Shown here in pieces: positions 9,569 to 17,614 of a stretch of DNA of 64,000 bases. The notes beneath the pieces are model-generated. The model saw nothing but the letters and a program-made list of their open reading frames with translations, was not told where the DNA came from and ran no database searches. The translations under genes and the position numbers were made by a program. Source of the stretch: Shewanella sp. MBTL60-007 (GTDB lineage Bacteria; Pseudomonadota; Gammaproteobacteria; Enterobacterales; Shewanellaceae); assembly GCF_019654915.1 (NCBI RefSeq), contig NZ_BPET01000011.1, positions 37,128-101,127 on the forward strand. The letters are read 5' to 3'. Within the stretch, counting starts at the first letter, position 1. The number at the start of each line of letters is the position of its first letter.

Positions 9569-9838
9569 TTATAAGCCCAGCCCTAGTTTTGATTTTAATG
9601 ATTGTTTACGTGATTCTGCTTTGGGTTCTGGCGCTGTACTCATAGAAGTCACTTCACCATCTGGTGCAAAGCCATCCACCGGTACAGATGTCGAGGATAG
9701 ATTGGGTTGGCTCATGTGAATTAACCCAAAGGTGGCCAGCATTCGCAGACGCTCAGCGCGTTCCCGTGGCGGCGTCTTTTCTAATTCTTTGAGTAGTTCA
9801 GGGTGGCTCCCTGGGGGAATGTTGACGACAACTCTCAT
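9569..9838 (-). CDS. srpR: Partition adaptor SrpR-like protein
   Basis: This is a small 89-residue protein directly downstream of the ParM-like gene, with a two-base gap. Known SXT/R391 elements carry srpM and srpR here as a plasmid-type partition unit that stabilises the excised, replicating form. The N-terminus (MRVVVNIPPGSHPELLKELEKTPPRERAERLRMLA) could form a ribbon-helix-helix fold, as in ParR-type adaptors; the C-terminal half is low complexity. I see no independent motif, so the name rests mainly on position and size. Confidence 0.75.
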   Translation of the reverse strand: MRVVVNIPPGSHPELLKELEKTPPRERAERLRMLATFGLIHMSQPNLSSTSVPVDGFAPDGEVTSMSTAPEPKAESRKQSLKSKLGLGL

Positions 9839-9840
9839 GA

Positions 9841-10815
9841 TCAGGCTCCATAAAACCAGAAGCCTCGGACGTTCGCCAAAACAGACTGTTCCGGCACGAT
9901 GATCTTGCTTCGTGAAAAAATCTCCTTGGCCGCTTCCTTATAAGCCAAAGCTCCACCTCCGGCGATCAATACCAAGTCCGCATTAATGCTTTCGTCACGC
10001 ATAGATTGGCGCATGGCTGTAAGAGCAACAGGCGCTACCTTTTTCATGGCGGCATTCAGATAAGGTGAAATATCGACTTTTTCACCAAATAGCAGCACCT
10101 GTAAGTCGCCGGTTCTCATGGCTTTTTCAAGTCGATCCATACCCACTTTGGCACCGTGATCTTCCGAAATCAGCTTATCAATCGTTTCCAGTAGCACGGA
10201 CATTGCCTGAAGACTGGTTCCTGATGAGCTGTAGCGAATTTCTCCGGCCTCAAGGGCAACCCAGTCAACAGAAAAAAAGCCGGGATCTATGACGACGACG
10301 CGACCTTCTTCAATCAAGCCCAAATCTCCACCTGTTTGAACCAGATCCATATAGGCACCGGCAGGCTGCGGCAGCACTTTGACGTCATGAACGGTGATGC
10401 TGCGCTTAGGCGTCACTTGATGGACACCTTTTAAACGCTGCACAAGGTCAGACTTACGTTGTGGTTCATGAAACTGGGAAACCGGTAATCCAGTGACAAC
10501 CAAATCGATGGATTCTGTTTCAGCCATTAACAAGGCGGCATGAAAAAGTGCCTTATAGGTTTTTGTGGTGGGATATTCCGGGTGAAGCTCTCGTTCCCAG
10601 CCTTGAAGGCGTCCAGCAGGCACACCAGCGGCCCAGCGCTCATTATCGACAGACACATACAAACAAGTTTCATCATCGCCTCCACCGATACGCTCCGGCA
10701 TACGATCCGCTGGACCGGCACCCGCAGGTAGAATAATGGTTTTCGGTTCACTGCCTGATTGGCCAATTGCCAGCTTCAGGTTTGAGTAACCGATATCTAC
10801 GCCTAGTACAAACAT
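9841..10815 (-). CDS. srpM: ParM/StbA-like actin-family partition ATPase SrpM
   Basis: The protein has the actin-fold phosphate 1 motif VLGVDIGYSNLKLAIG at its start, and VVIDPGFFSVDWVAL and LVLIAGGGALAYKEA as phosphate 2 and adenosine motifs. This places it with ParM/StbA partition ATPases. These polymerise and push replicons apart when capped by an adaptor on a centromere-like site. The start at 10815 (MFVLGVDIG) has AGGAG six bases upstream; the longer frame start at 10836 lacks a ribosome site. It precedes srpR and int, and its upstream side holds repeat motifs and the oriT region. Confidence 0.88.
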   Translation of the reverse strand: MFVLGVDIGYSNLKLAIGQSGSEPKTIILPAGAGPADRMPERIGGGDDETCLYVSVDNERWAAGVPAGRLQGWERELHPEYPTTKTYKALFHAALLMAETESIDLVVTGLPVSQFHEPQRKSDLVQRLKGVHQVTPKRSITVHDVKVLPQPAGAYMDLVQTGGDLGLIEEGRVVVIDPGFFSVDWVALEAGEIRYSSSGTSLQAMSVLLETIDKLISEDHGAKVGMDRLEKAMRTGDLQVLLFGEKVDISPYLNAAMKKVAPVALTAMRQSMRDESINADLVLIAGGGALAYKEAAKEIFSRSKIIVPEQSVLANVRGFWFYGA

Positions 10816-10836
10816 ACTTATCTCCTGTGCACTCAA

Positions 10837-10943
10837 AGTGCTCTAACGGTTTTCAATCAACCGCACTGGCCATGCTTGGGCTATTCCAAGTGCTCTGGCG
10901 GTTCACTCAAATGTCATTATCAGGATTCGGTGCACTGGCGGTG
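10837..10943. repeat. Iteron-like repeats upstream of srpM, candidate srpC centromere
   Basis: Four related 15-base units occur: AGTGCTCTAACGGTT (10837), ACCGCACTGGCCATG (10860), AGTGCTCTGGCGGTT (10889) and GGTGCACTGGCGGTG (10929). Repeats just upstream of a ParM/ParR operon usually form the centromere and also autoregulate it. Calling this the site known as srpC is inference from position. Confidence 0.55.
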
Positions 10944-11013
10944 GGTAGAAAGGTGACAAATCCTTTCATCTATCTGCCTATTGCATTTTCGCAAAAGTAT
11001 GAGAATAGGCTCT

Positions 11014-11275
11014 GTTTGGCGGCGGATGACTGAGCCAAAAAAATCGAGACGCCAAACGTCGTTTGCATTCTGGCCTGAACTCGCCAAACGGTTTGTATCT
11101 TCATGGCGATACGTCTTTTTAGGCGTTTTTAAGTGAAATCGGTCTGTATCCCTTGTCAGGTATGGGATTGCGCGAGTTGATTTATATCGAGACGCCAAAC
11201 AGTGATTGTTACGGCAGTTTTACGTTTGGCGTTTCGACCCAAAAGCCAAACGGATAGTGGTTTTGGCTTTTGGGG
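11014..11275. other. Origin of transfer (oriT) region
   Basis: No gene lies between srpM and mobI. GCCAAAC or its complement occurs at 11014, 11051, 11083, 11194, 11224 and 11245. Two long inverted repeats are clear. The first has arms at 11187-11200 and 11224-11237 (13 of 14 pairs). The second has arms at 11238-11251 and 11260-11275, paired with one bulge. Smaller ones sit at 11051-11066 and 11085-11095. In SXT the oriT lies next to mobI, and the dense inverted repeats fit. The nick site is not identifiable by eye. Confidence 0.75.
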
Positions 11276-11297
11276 TTAATTGGATGGGGAAATTGGT

Positions 11298-11723
11298 TTG
11301 GTAGAAATCGTCAATGAACAATGGAAAGCAGAGGTATCAGATTTACTTCAGCAAGAAACGGACAGGCTAAAAGCGCTGGCACGAGCCGAAGTTGATGACT
11401 TTTGGGTTACCCATTACAAGGTTCGAGAGAATGAGCCCTTTAAAGACTGGGGTCTGCTTGGTGTCCGTATCAGAGACTTTAAGTATGGCTTTGGCATAGA
11501 GTGGTACATCAACAGTTTTCACGGTCAACGAGGCAAACGCGTGGTCTTTAGCAAGGGGCTGCGTATCTCAAAGACGAAGCTGAGATACTCATTTTTGGAC
11601 TGCCAAGGTTTGGCCAAAGAATGGGAGTTAGCGCTGGCCATAGAGAAAGAAGAATTTTTCAGTGATATTCGACGCAAAGTTGATAAGCTCAACATGCTGC
11701 GTCGCAGAGTGAATGCCTATTGA
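11298..11723 (+). CDS. mobI: Mobilisation protein MobI
   Basis: MobI acts at oriT and is essential for DNA transfer of SXT/R391 and IncA/C elements; it has no known catalytic fold. The product (about 141 residues) contains EIVNEQWKAEVSDLLQQETD and the aromatic block KYGFGIEWYINSFHGQRGKR, and it sits directly beside the oriT repeats. No ATG fits. TTG at 11298 has GGGGA seven bases upstream and is my choice; a longer TTG start at 11280 overlaps the edge of the inverted repeat. It converges on rumB with a ten-base gap. Confidence 0.85.
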   Translation: MVEIVNEQWKAEVSDLLQQETDRLKALARAEVDDFWVTHYKVRENEPFKDWGLLGVRIRDFKYGFGIEWYINSFHGQRGKRVVFSKGLRISKTKLRYSFLDCQGLAKEWELALAIEKEEFFSDIRRKVDKLNMLRRRVNAY

Positions 11724-11733
11724 GTTAACTGCG

Positions 11734-13002
11734 CTACTTCACTCGCGGCAACTGGTCCCAGCGTGTTGTGTAGGCGGGAGACAAATGCTCTCGCTTCATC
11801 GACCAATCTTTCTTCGTACCTTGTCCACCAAAGAAAACCTTTCCGGCACCGCTTTGATTAATGGTGTCCAATACTGACATTAACTGCTGGCTATTAGAGC
11901 GGGTCGATACGTCATCGAATAATCCTGGCTGAAACATGCCAGGATCGTAAAAGTCAGACAGCATGACGCCCGCTTTGGCATAACGAAAGCCATCTTTCCA
12001 TATCCGCTTGAGTAAGTGATTGGCCAGCTCAATAAAATCCCGCGTATCACAACTGGGTATCAACAGCTCGCCCGATGTCGAGTTACTGTACTGCGGCTCG
12101 TTGTCCTTAAAGGGGCTGGTACGTATAAACACGGTCAGCACTTTGGCTTGCTGCTGTTCTTTGCGAAGCTTCTCAGTGGCGCGGGTTGCGTATTCGCAGA
12201 CGGCTTCACGTAACAATTCAAAGTGCGTTACTTTTACGCCAAATGAACGGCTACAGACAATTTGTTTCTTAGTTGGTGGGATCTCTTCAAGTTCAATGCA
12301 CGACTCACCATTGAGCTCTCTGACGGTTCTCTCTAAAACCACTGAAAACTGGTCTCTGATGGCTCTAGGAGAGGCATTGGCTAGGTCTAAGGCTGTGGTG
12401 ATACCCAACGCATTTAAACGCTTAGAAAGCCGTCTACCAACGCCCCAAACATCATCAACCGGGACTAATGCGAGCAATCGACGTTGCCGATCTGGATTGG
12501 TCAGGTCTACAACCCCCTGAGTGGCTGGATACTTTTTGGCGGCATGGTTTGCCAGCTTGGCGAGTGTTTTTGTCGGTGCAATGCCTACACAGACGGTGAT
12601 CCCAATCCAGTGGCCTATTCGCTCTCGCACTTGTTGTCCGAACTCGACAAGGGATATGGCTGACTCTATACCGGTTAAATCCAAAAACGCTTCGTCAATG
12701 GAGTAAACCTCTACTCGTGGTGCCATCTCCTCCAAAGTGCGCATCACTCGACTGCTTAAATCTGCATACAGCGCATAGTTAGACGAGAATGCCAAAATGC
12801 CATGGCGCTGCATTTCAGCTTTGATTTGAAAGACGGGTACGCCCATTTTAATACCGAGTAACTTAGCTTCACGCGAGCGTGCAACCACGCAGCCGTCGTT
12901 ATTGGACAGCACCACAACCGGCGTATCTTTTAAATCAGGACGAAACAGCTTCTCACAACTGGCGTAAAAGTTGTTGCAGTCCACCAAGGCAAATACAGGC
13001 AT
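11734..13002 (-). CDS. rumB: UmuC-like translesion DNA polymerase subunit RumB
   Basis: RumB is the catalytic Y-family polymerase of a Pol V homologue and gives mutagenic repair of damaged DNA. The N-terminus MPVFALVDCNNFYASCEKLF holds the first metal-binding aspartate, and VYSIDEAFLDL holds the catalytic Asp-Glu pair. A helix-hairpin-helix region (VDDVWGVGRRLSKRL) and a C-terminal little-finger domain follow. The start at 13002 lies seven bases after the rumA stop; the longer frame would overlap rumA. The 422-residue product is intact, whereas in SXT this gene carries the inserted resistance transposon. Confidence 0.95.
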   Translation of the reverse strand: MPVFALVDCNNFYASCEKLFRPDLKDTPVVVLSNNDGCVVARSREAKLLGIKMGVPVFQIKAEMQRHGILAFSSNYALYADLSSRVMRTLEEMAPRVEVYSIDEAFLDLTGIESAISLVEFGQQVRERIGHWIGITVCVGIAPTKTLAKLANHAAKKYPATQGVVDLTNPDRQRRLLALVPVDDVWGVGRRLSKRLNALGITTALDLANASPRAIRDQFSVVLERTVRELNGESCIELEEIPPTKKQIVCSRSFGVKVTHFELLREAVCEYATRATEKLRKEQQQAKVLTVFIRTSPFKDNEPQYSNSTSGELLIPSCDTRDFIELANHLLKRIWKDGFRYAKAGVMLSDFYDPGMFQPGLFDDVSTRSNSQQLMSVLDTINQSGAGKVFFGGQGTKKDWSMKREHLSPAYTTRWDQLPRVK

Positions 13003-13009
13003 GGGATAG

Positions 13010-13459
13010 TCACGACTTGCGGCGCATGTTTCGCACCACATTGGTGACCACACCAAATATCTCTAACTCTGTCCCTTCAGAAATATGGATGGGTTCATAC
13101 GCCCGGTTTCTTGGGATCAGCATGACGCACGGCCTCAGTTGAAGCTCCTTTACCGTGAGTTCACCATGGATGCCAGCGATGACAATGTCACCGTGTTCGG
13201 CTTGGACAGAGCGATCAACCACCAGAATATCATCTGGGTGAATCCCGGCATCAATCATTGAATCACCTTCAACACGCACAAAGAACGTTGCAGCCGGTCG
13301 TTTGATGCACAGCTCGTTAAGGTCGAGCGTTTGCTCAACATAATCCTGCGCTGGTGAGGGAAAACCAGCAGAAACACGTTCCATGAACAATGGAATACGA
13401 AGGCGCTTGGCTTTGATGAAGGCAAGTGCGCCGCTACGGCCTATCAGCGAGACACTCAT
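13010..13459 (-). CDS. rumA: UmuD-like SOS response protein RumA
   Basis: RumA is the UmuD-type accessory subunit that is self-cleaved with RecA and then joins RumB. The cleavage pair Ala31-Gly32 (SAGFPSPA), catalytic Ser67 in GDSMID and Lys104 in LTVKEL are all visible. The length of 149 residues is typical. It is the first gene of the rumAB operon; the promoter region upstream contains a perfect LexA box. Confidence 0.95.
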   Translation of the reverse strand: MSVSLIGRSGALAFIKAKRLRIPLFMERVSAGFPSPAQDYVEQTLDLNELCIKRPAATFFVRVEGDSMIDAGIHPDDILVVDRSVQAEHGDIVIAGIHGELTVKELQLRPCVMLIPRNRAYEPIHISEGTELEIFGVVTNVVRNMRRKS

Positions 13460-13485
13460 GACGAACCTCGAAAAATCATAATTAA

Positions 13486-13505
13486 TACTGTTTGTTTGTA
13501 CAGTA
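13486..13505. promoter_or_regulatory. LexA operator controlling rumAB
   Basis: TACTGTTTGTTTGTACAGTA contains CTGT-N8-ACAG exactly, with the flanking TA at both ends. It lies 27 bases before the rumA start codon on the minus-strand reading, which predicts induction by DNA damage. Confidence 0.92.
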
Positions 13506-13752
13506 TCTAATGCTATGCTGATTTCTACAAGTAAAATTGTAGGTAAAACTGTAGTTGTTCGAGTAAGACGTTGTGTCGTGGGCGATTTCTTTTTTGTGTT
13601 GAAAAGCTTGATGTGGGGGACCGCTCGCCCTCGTCAAAGCCTGCAAGGCTTGGACAATACTGCTTCTGCCTACTGCTCTTGTTTCTGTTACTGATCCTGT
13701 TACTGCTACTGGTTAACGCATGGGTCAAGTAACCGTCAAACAAGGCTTGTTG

Positions 13753-13966
13753 AACCCTTTGCAAAGGGTTTAAAAACACTTAGTAAAATTCTGCTTCGTA
13801 TTGAATTTACTGGCTTAAAGCGAAGTCAGGAGCATCATTAAAATGCTCAGTCGAACTCAGTTAAAGCCTTTTTCAACCGTTTGAAAAGGGGTTGGCTAAG
13901 CCATACGTAAAGGGTATCGGTAAGGGTTACCTAAACGGTTTAGCTAAGGCTTTCTGAAAGGCTTAG
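13753..13966. repeat. Cluster of seven unlike short palindromes between rumA and the exonuclease gene
   Basis: Seven inverted repeats occur in 214 bases: AACCCTTTGCAAAGGGTT (13753), GAGCAT/ATGCTC with a seven-base loop (13830-13848), one bulged stem at 13867-13889, and GGCTAAGCC (13893). The last three are GGTAAGGGTTACC (13919), TAAACGGTTTA (13932), and a stem at 13944-13966 with one mismatched pair. The 655-base stretch 13460-14114 otherwise holds the rumA promoter and no convincing gene. Five TACTG motifs lie at 13658-13711. Confidence 0.65.
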
Positions 13967-14114
13967 TCAAAGCCTTCATACATAGGTTCACCCAGTAGAA
14001 AGATTAAAAAAACGCTGAGGTATCCAAGGTGCATTTTGTACAAACGCGTTTATAAACGAACAGGGCACAGTGAAATAACCCAAAGCGAACAATAGAATTG
14101 AAGAGGAACCATCA

Positions 14115-15023
14115 ATGACAAGAGCCCCTGCGCCATTTCCGCTAGAGCGCCTCGCGGATATCCCAGAAAGACCAGAAGATTTTAGATTGCTGGAGCGTAT
14201 TCCATTAACGCGTGAGCCGCAGACTTGGCCACTTGAACTTTCTCCTGTGGTCGGTGATGAACGGCCAATGGTGCTGCTCGATACAGAGACAACCGGACTG
14301 TCTGCCGATGACGAGTCCATTATTGAGCTTGGTATGGTTAAGGTGCTTTACAGCCCCTCTGCTAAGCGGATTGTGTCGATTGTTGATGTGATCAGCTTGT
14401 ATGAAGATCCCGGCAAGCCAATCCCCGAGCTGATTACCGAGTTAACCGGCATCACCGATGAGATGGTGCAAGGCCAGCACATTGATGATTCACTGGTAGC
14501 GAGTTGGTTATCCGATGATCCGCTGGTGGTTGCACACAATGCACAGTTTGATCGTCCTTTCTTTGAAAAGCGGTTTGCTGCATTAGGACATCTATCTTGG
14601 GCCTGTTCAGCCAGTGGCATAGATTGGAAGGCGCTGGGTTTTGAAAGTCGAAAGCTTGAGTACCTGCTGCTTCGCTTAGGTTGGTTTTATGAAGGACACC
14701 GAGCTGCAACCGATTGTTTGGCGATGGCCTGGTTGTTTCATTTGTTGCCCGAGTCCGTTGCAAACTTGTTGTCTGAAGCAGACAGGCGAACTGTGTTAGT
14801 TCGTGCGTTTGGTGCGCCGTTTGACGTAAAGGACTATTTAAAAGAGCGTGGTTACCGCTGGCATGACGGTGTTAAAGGTGCTAACAAACATTGGTGGCGC
14901 GAAATCAGCGAAGACGAGTTGCCGCAGGAACAAACTTACCTGGATGATTTGTATCATCGTGGTTCAGAACATGCCCACTATGACTACAAAGATGCTCGCA
15001 ATCGATTTAAAGCCTTGTCATAG
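14115..15023 (+). CDS. DnaQ-like 3'-5' exonuclease, ICE core gene
   Basis: The protein of 302 residues has a DEDD exonuclease domain: ExoI DTETTG (Asp56, Glu58), ExoII HNAQFDRPFFEKRF, and ExoIII GHRAATDCLAMAW with His and Asp in place. A C-terminal extension of about 100 residues is rich in aromatic and charged residues (KERGYRWHDGVKGANKHWW). SXT/R391 elements keep an exonuclease-like gene here (I believe s024), so this is a core gene rather than cargo. Substrate and role in the ICE are unknown; a part in DNA replication or repair of the element is plausible. Confidence 0.85.
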   Translation: MTRAPAPFPLERLADIPERPEDFRLLERIPLTREPQTWPLELSPVVGDERPMVLLDTETTGLSADDESIIELGMVKVLYSPSAKRIVSIVDVISLYEDPGKPIPELITELTGITDEMVQGQHIDDSLVASWLSDDPLVVAHNAQFDRPFFEKRFAALGHLSWACSASGIDWKALGFESRKLEYLLLRLGWFYEGHRAATDCLAMAWLFHLLPESVANLLSEADRRTVLVRAFGAPFDVKDYLKERGYRWHDGVKGANKHWWREISEDELPQEQTYLDDLYHRGSEHAHYDYKDARNRFKALS

Positions 15024-15096
15024 CCCCTTGCATATTTGAAAACCTCTGGAAAATGGAAAGTGAACTCATGGTTTAACCAATAAGAGGAATCTTTCC

Positions 15097-15411
15097 ATGT
15101 ACCAAGACACCTACATTGAATACTGGGGCGAAATCTTCGTCTCTGCCCGCATCATTGAATTTGGCATCACGTTCGAGCGCTTTCTTAAAGATCCATGGAA
15201 GCATTTGATGTCCTGTGGCCAAGAGTCTGCCCCAGACGCGATTGCTGAAGGGATGCTGCCATTGCTACCAGCCCAGGCAGAAGTTGCTAGACGTGTTCGA
15301 GAGAATGAATTGCGTCAGTTGGCATTCCAGCGTGAGCTTCTATCAAGGCCAGAAAAGAAACATTCGAACAATGTCAAGCCAATTTTTATAGCCAACAAGA
15401 CGACTTGTTGA
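15097..15411 (+). CDS. Small conserved ICE protein, function unknown
   Basis: The 104-residue soluble protein starts MYQDTYIEYWGEIFVSARI and has a helical, arginine- and glutamate-rich second half. AGAGGA lies upstream of the ATG. Position after the exonuclease matches the SXT/R391 core (probably s025). I recognise no domain. The last residues (NVKPIFIANKTTC) border the defence island, so the C-terminus may have been changed at the insertion boundary. The 107 bases that follow hold the presumed BREX promoter. Confidence 0.7.
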   Translation: MYQDTYIEYWGEIFVSARIIEFGITFERFLKDPWKHLMSCGQESAPDAIAEGMLPLLPAQAEVARRVRENELRQLAFQRELLSRPEKKHSNNVKPIFIANKTTC

Positions 15412-15518
15412 TACTATGAGACCTAATGAAAAAAAGTAGGTTGCTTGATGGCATTCAATCGATGGCTTCCTAGTTTTAAATGATTAGGGCTTGTCCCAGA
15501 TGGATTGAGAGGCTGACA

Positions 15519-16406
15519 GTGCAAGACAACACTGGACTTGAAGAGCTTAGCCAAGCACAGAGAGAACGACTCGCTCATATTGATTTCACTTTGTTATTTA
15601 AAGGTGAAGCTGGGCGTAGTTATTTAACCGAGCGCTTTAGCGTAGCGCCGTCTGTGGCAACACAAGATTTTGCGCGGTACAAAGAGTTGGCTCCTAACAA
15701 CGTTATGTATGACGAAAAGCGCAGAGTGCACTTGAAGACGAGCGCATTCCAGCCGTTGTTTGATTATGACGTTGTTCGAACTCTTGCGACGATAAGCCAA
15801 GGGTTCGGTGATGGCTTTCTTGGCAAGGTCAGGCCACCTATGGCTTGTGAAGCACCATTTCATCTCAATAAGCCGAAATTGGAAGTGGTAGCGGCTATTA
15901 GTGAAGCCATACATAAGCGCGCTGTGATTAATATTGAGTACACCTCATTGTCGAGTGGTCATGGGAGCAGGCAAATAGTTCCTCATACCTTGATTGACAA
16001 TGGCTTGAGATGGCATGTCCGAGCATTCGATAGAAAGCATAGAGAGTTTAGGGATTTTGTTATAACCAGAATAAGTGAAGTTGAGTTGTTAGAGGACGAG
16101 GTTAACGACGAAGTTGAGACTCTTCAGTGGGATAAGCAATGGAACCGAATCGTTGAACTAGAGCTGATACCTCATCCAAAACTAGCACATCCAGAAGCTG
16201 TATCGATGGACTACGCAATGGAAAACAATAGGTTGCGTGTAGAGATAAGAGCTGCGTTCGCTGGATATTTACTGCGTTTATGGAATATCGATTGTTCAAA
16301 GAATAGTAAGAGCAATGGGCGAGAGTTCCATTTAGCACTTAAAAATCCAGAAGCACTATACGGCGTTGACAATGCTGCACTTGCTCCTGGATATAGCGAA
16401 TCGTGA
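15519..16406 (+). CDS. brxR: WYL-domain transcriptional regulator of the BREX locus
   Basis: The N-terminal winged helix (residues about 10-80: DFTLLFKGEAGRSYLTERF) is followed by a WYL domain (INIEYTSLSSGHGSRQIVPHTLIDNGLRWHVRAF) and a C-terminal extension. This is the BrxR layout: BrxR proteins repress BREX and related defence loci and are thought to sense a ligand through WYL. The GTG at 15519 has GAGAGG six bases upstream; the ATG at 15480 has no ribosome site, so I prefer GTG. It leads the BREX operon, nine bases before brxA. Confidence 0.85.
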   Translation: MQDNTGLEELSQAQRERLAHIDFTLLFKGEAGRSYLTERFSVAPSVATQDFARYKELAPNNVMYDEKRRVHLKTSAFQPLFDYDVVRTLATISQGFGDGFLGKVRPPMACEAPFHLNKPKLEVVAAISEAIHKRAVINIEYTSLSSGHGSRQIVPHTLIDNGLRWHVRAFDRKHREFRDFVITRISEVELLEDEVNDEVETLQWDKQWNRIVELELIPHPKLAHPEAVSMDYAMENNRLRVEIRAAFAGYLLRLWNIDCSKNSKSNGREFHLALKNPEALYGVDNAALAPGYSES

Positions 16407-16415
16407 GATGAATTT

Positions 16416-17015
16416 ATGAATATAAAAGAATATTTAGGCGATCTTATCGGAGGCAGTTTATTGATAACTGAATCTAGAATAATCGCAGAATCGCTACTGA
16501 AAAAACTTCCAGAAGATGAGTGGAAGTCGCTGATCGTTGAGCAAAATGTTCTTCAGAAAAAATCCGGTCAGACTGCTATTCGTTATGCCAGAACAATCCG
16601 TTGGCGTATTGAAGGCCTGGGTGATGAGTTTATGACTGATCTTTTAGCCGCGAGTGAACGCGCCTATGTCCAAATGCTGATGATGTCATTACTCATTCAT
16701 TCTCCGGTTGTCGCTGATTTTATGAGACTTACCTTAGCCGAGGCTCGTCGCACCTATAAACCCTCTTTAACCGCTGATGCATGGTCTGAGTTTTATGACA
16801 CGAGAGTGCGGGCATATGCCGAACTTGGCGGTTTTTCTGACTCAACTGTCAAAAAAATGGGTAACAACGCAATTAAGGCATTGGTTGATAGTGGCTACTT
16901 GAGTGATAGCAGGACAAAGAAAATACAACCTGTTTACCTAATGCCAGAAGTTAAAGATTGGTTAGTTCGTCTGGGCCGGGAAGATTTGATTGATGTAATG
17001 GAGTGCACAATATGA
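16416..17015 (+). CDS. brxA: BREX protein BrxA
   Basis: This 199-residue DUF1819-type protein starts MNIKEYLGDLIGGSLLITESRIIAE. BrxA is a small helical DNA-binding protein present in type I BREX loci. The segments TIRWRIEGLGDEFMTDLL and YAELGGFSDSTVKKMG are consistent with the family. The brxB start codon overlaps the brxA stop (ATGA at 17012-17015), so translation is coupled. Confidence 0.9.
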   Translation: MNIKEYLGDLIGGSLLITESRIIAESLLKKLPEDEWKSLIVEQNVLQKKSGQTAIRYARTIRWRIEGLGDEFMTDLLAASERAYVQMLMMSLLIHSPVVADFMRLTLAEARRTYKPSLTADAWSEFYDTRVRAYAELGGFSDSTVKKMGNNAIKALVDSGYLSDSRTKKIQPVYLMPEVKDWLVRLGREDLIDVMECTI

Positions 17016-17596
17016 AGGCTCTTCAGACCAGGCTTGATCTGATATTGGAACGAATTGAAAGCCCTAAGTTTTTGAAAAACGATGGCTTGGGCAATGAAAT
17101 TGGATTTTGGGTATTTGACTATCCAGCCAAGTATGAACTGCTTGTACGAGAGCACCTTAAGCACGTTGACGAAAAACTCAACAAGCGTGGTTACCGCTTT
17201 GTCCATCTCAATATTTTTGAAGTCTTGATAGATATGCTTGAGGAGCGAGGCCTTTTCGACCGAGCTTGCCAGCGTGAACTGCAAGTCGGTGTTGATGGCC
17301 TTCGAAAAACACTAGCCGGGCCTCTGAGCCAAGAGAAAGTGGCAAGGTATATCGCGGACAAATATAAGCCATCAGAACTTGAGTTTGTGTTGCTGTCAGG
17401 CTTAGGCAGTGCGTGGCCTCTTGTTCGAGGGCATGAGTTACTTAGTGCTCTGCAAGACGTTATGGGTAACACGCCATTAGTGCTTTTCTATCCGGGTGAA
17501 TATAGCGGAAGGGATTTGCATCCTTTCGGCATGATCGAATCTAAAAACTACTATCGCGCCTTCAAGCTTGTGCCTGAAGACGGTAAAAAAAATTAA
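17012..17596 (+). CDS. brxB: BREX protein BrxB
   Basis: A DUF1788-type protein of 194 residues with the conserved stretch YPGEYSGRDLHPFGMI near its C-terminus, followed by KNYYRAFKL. BrxB is a core type I BREX component; its biochemical role is not settled. The ATG at 17012 overlaps the brxA stop; a GTG three codons upstream is in frame but less likely. It is followed by brxC after 18 bases. Confidence 0.92.
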   Translation: MKALQTRLDLILERIESPKFLKNDGLGNEIGFWVFDYPAKYELLVREHLKHVDEKLNKRGYRFVHLNIFEVLIDMLEERGLFDRACQRELQVGVDGLRKTLAGPLSQEKVARYIADKYKPSELEFVLLSGLGSAWPLVRGHELLSALQDVMGNTPLVLFYPGEYSGRDLHPFGMIESKNYYRAFKLVPEDGKKN

Positions 17597-17614
17597 GAGC
17601 AGGGAGCCTCCCGA

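Noticed and set aside
11734..13002. Resistance transposon in rumB, as in SXT
   Set aside because: rumB reads through without interruption, and no resistance gene is present in the window.
13525..13779. Minus-strand 84-codon frame between rumA and the exonuclease gene
   Set aside because: Low-complexity serine-rich product without ribosome site, and it ends in the palindrome array.
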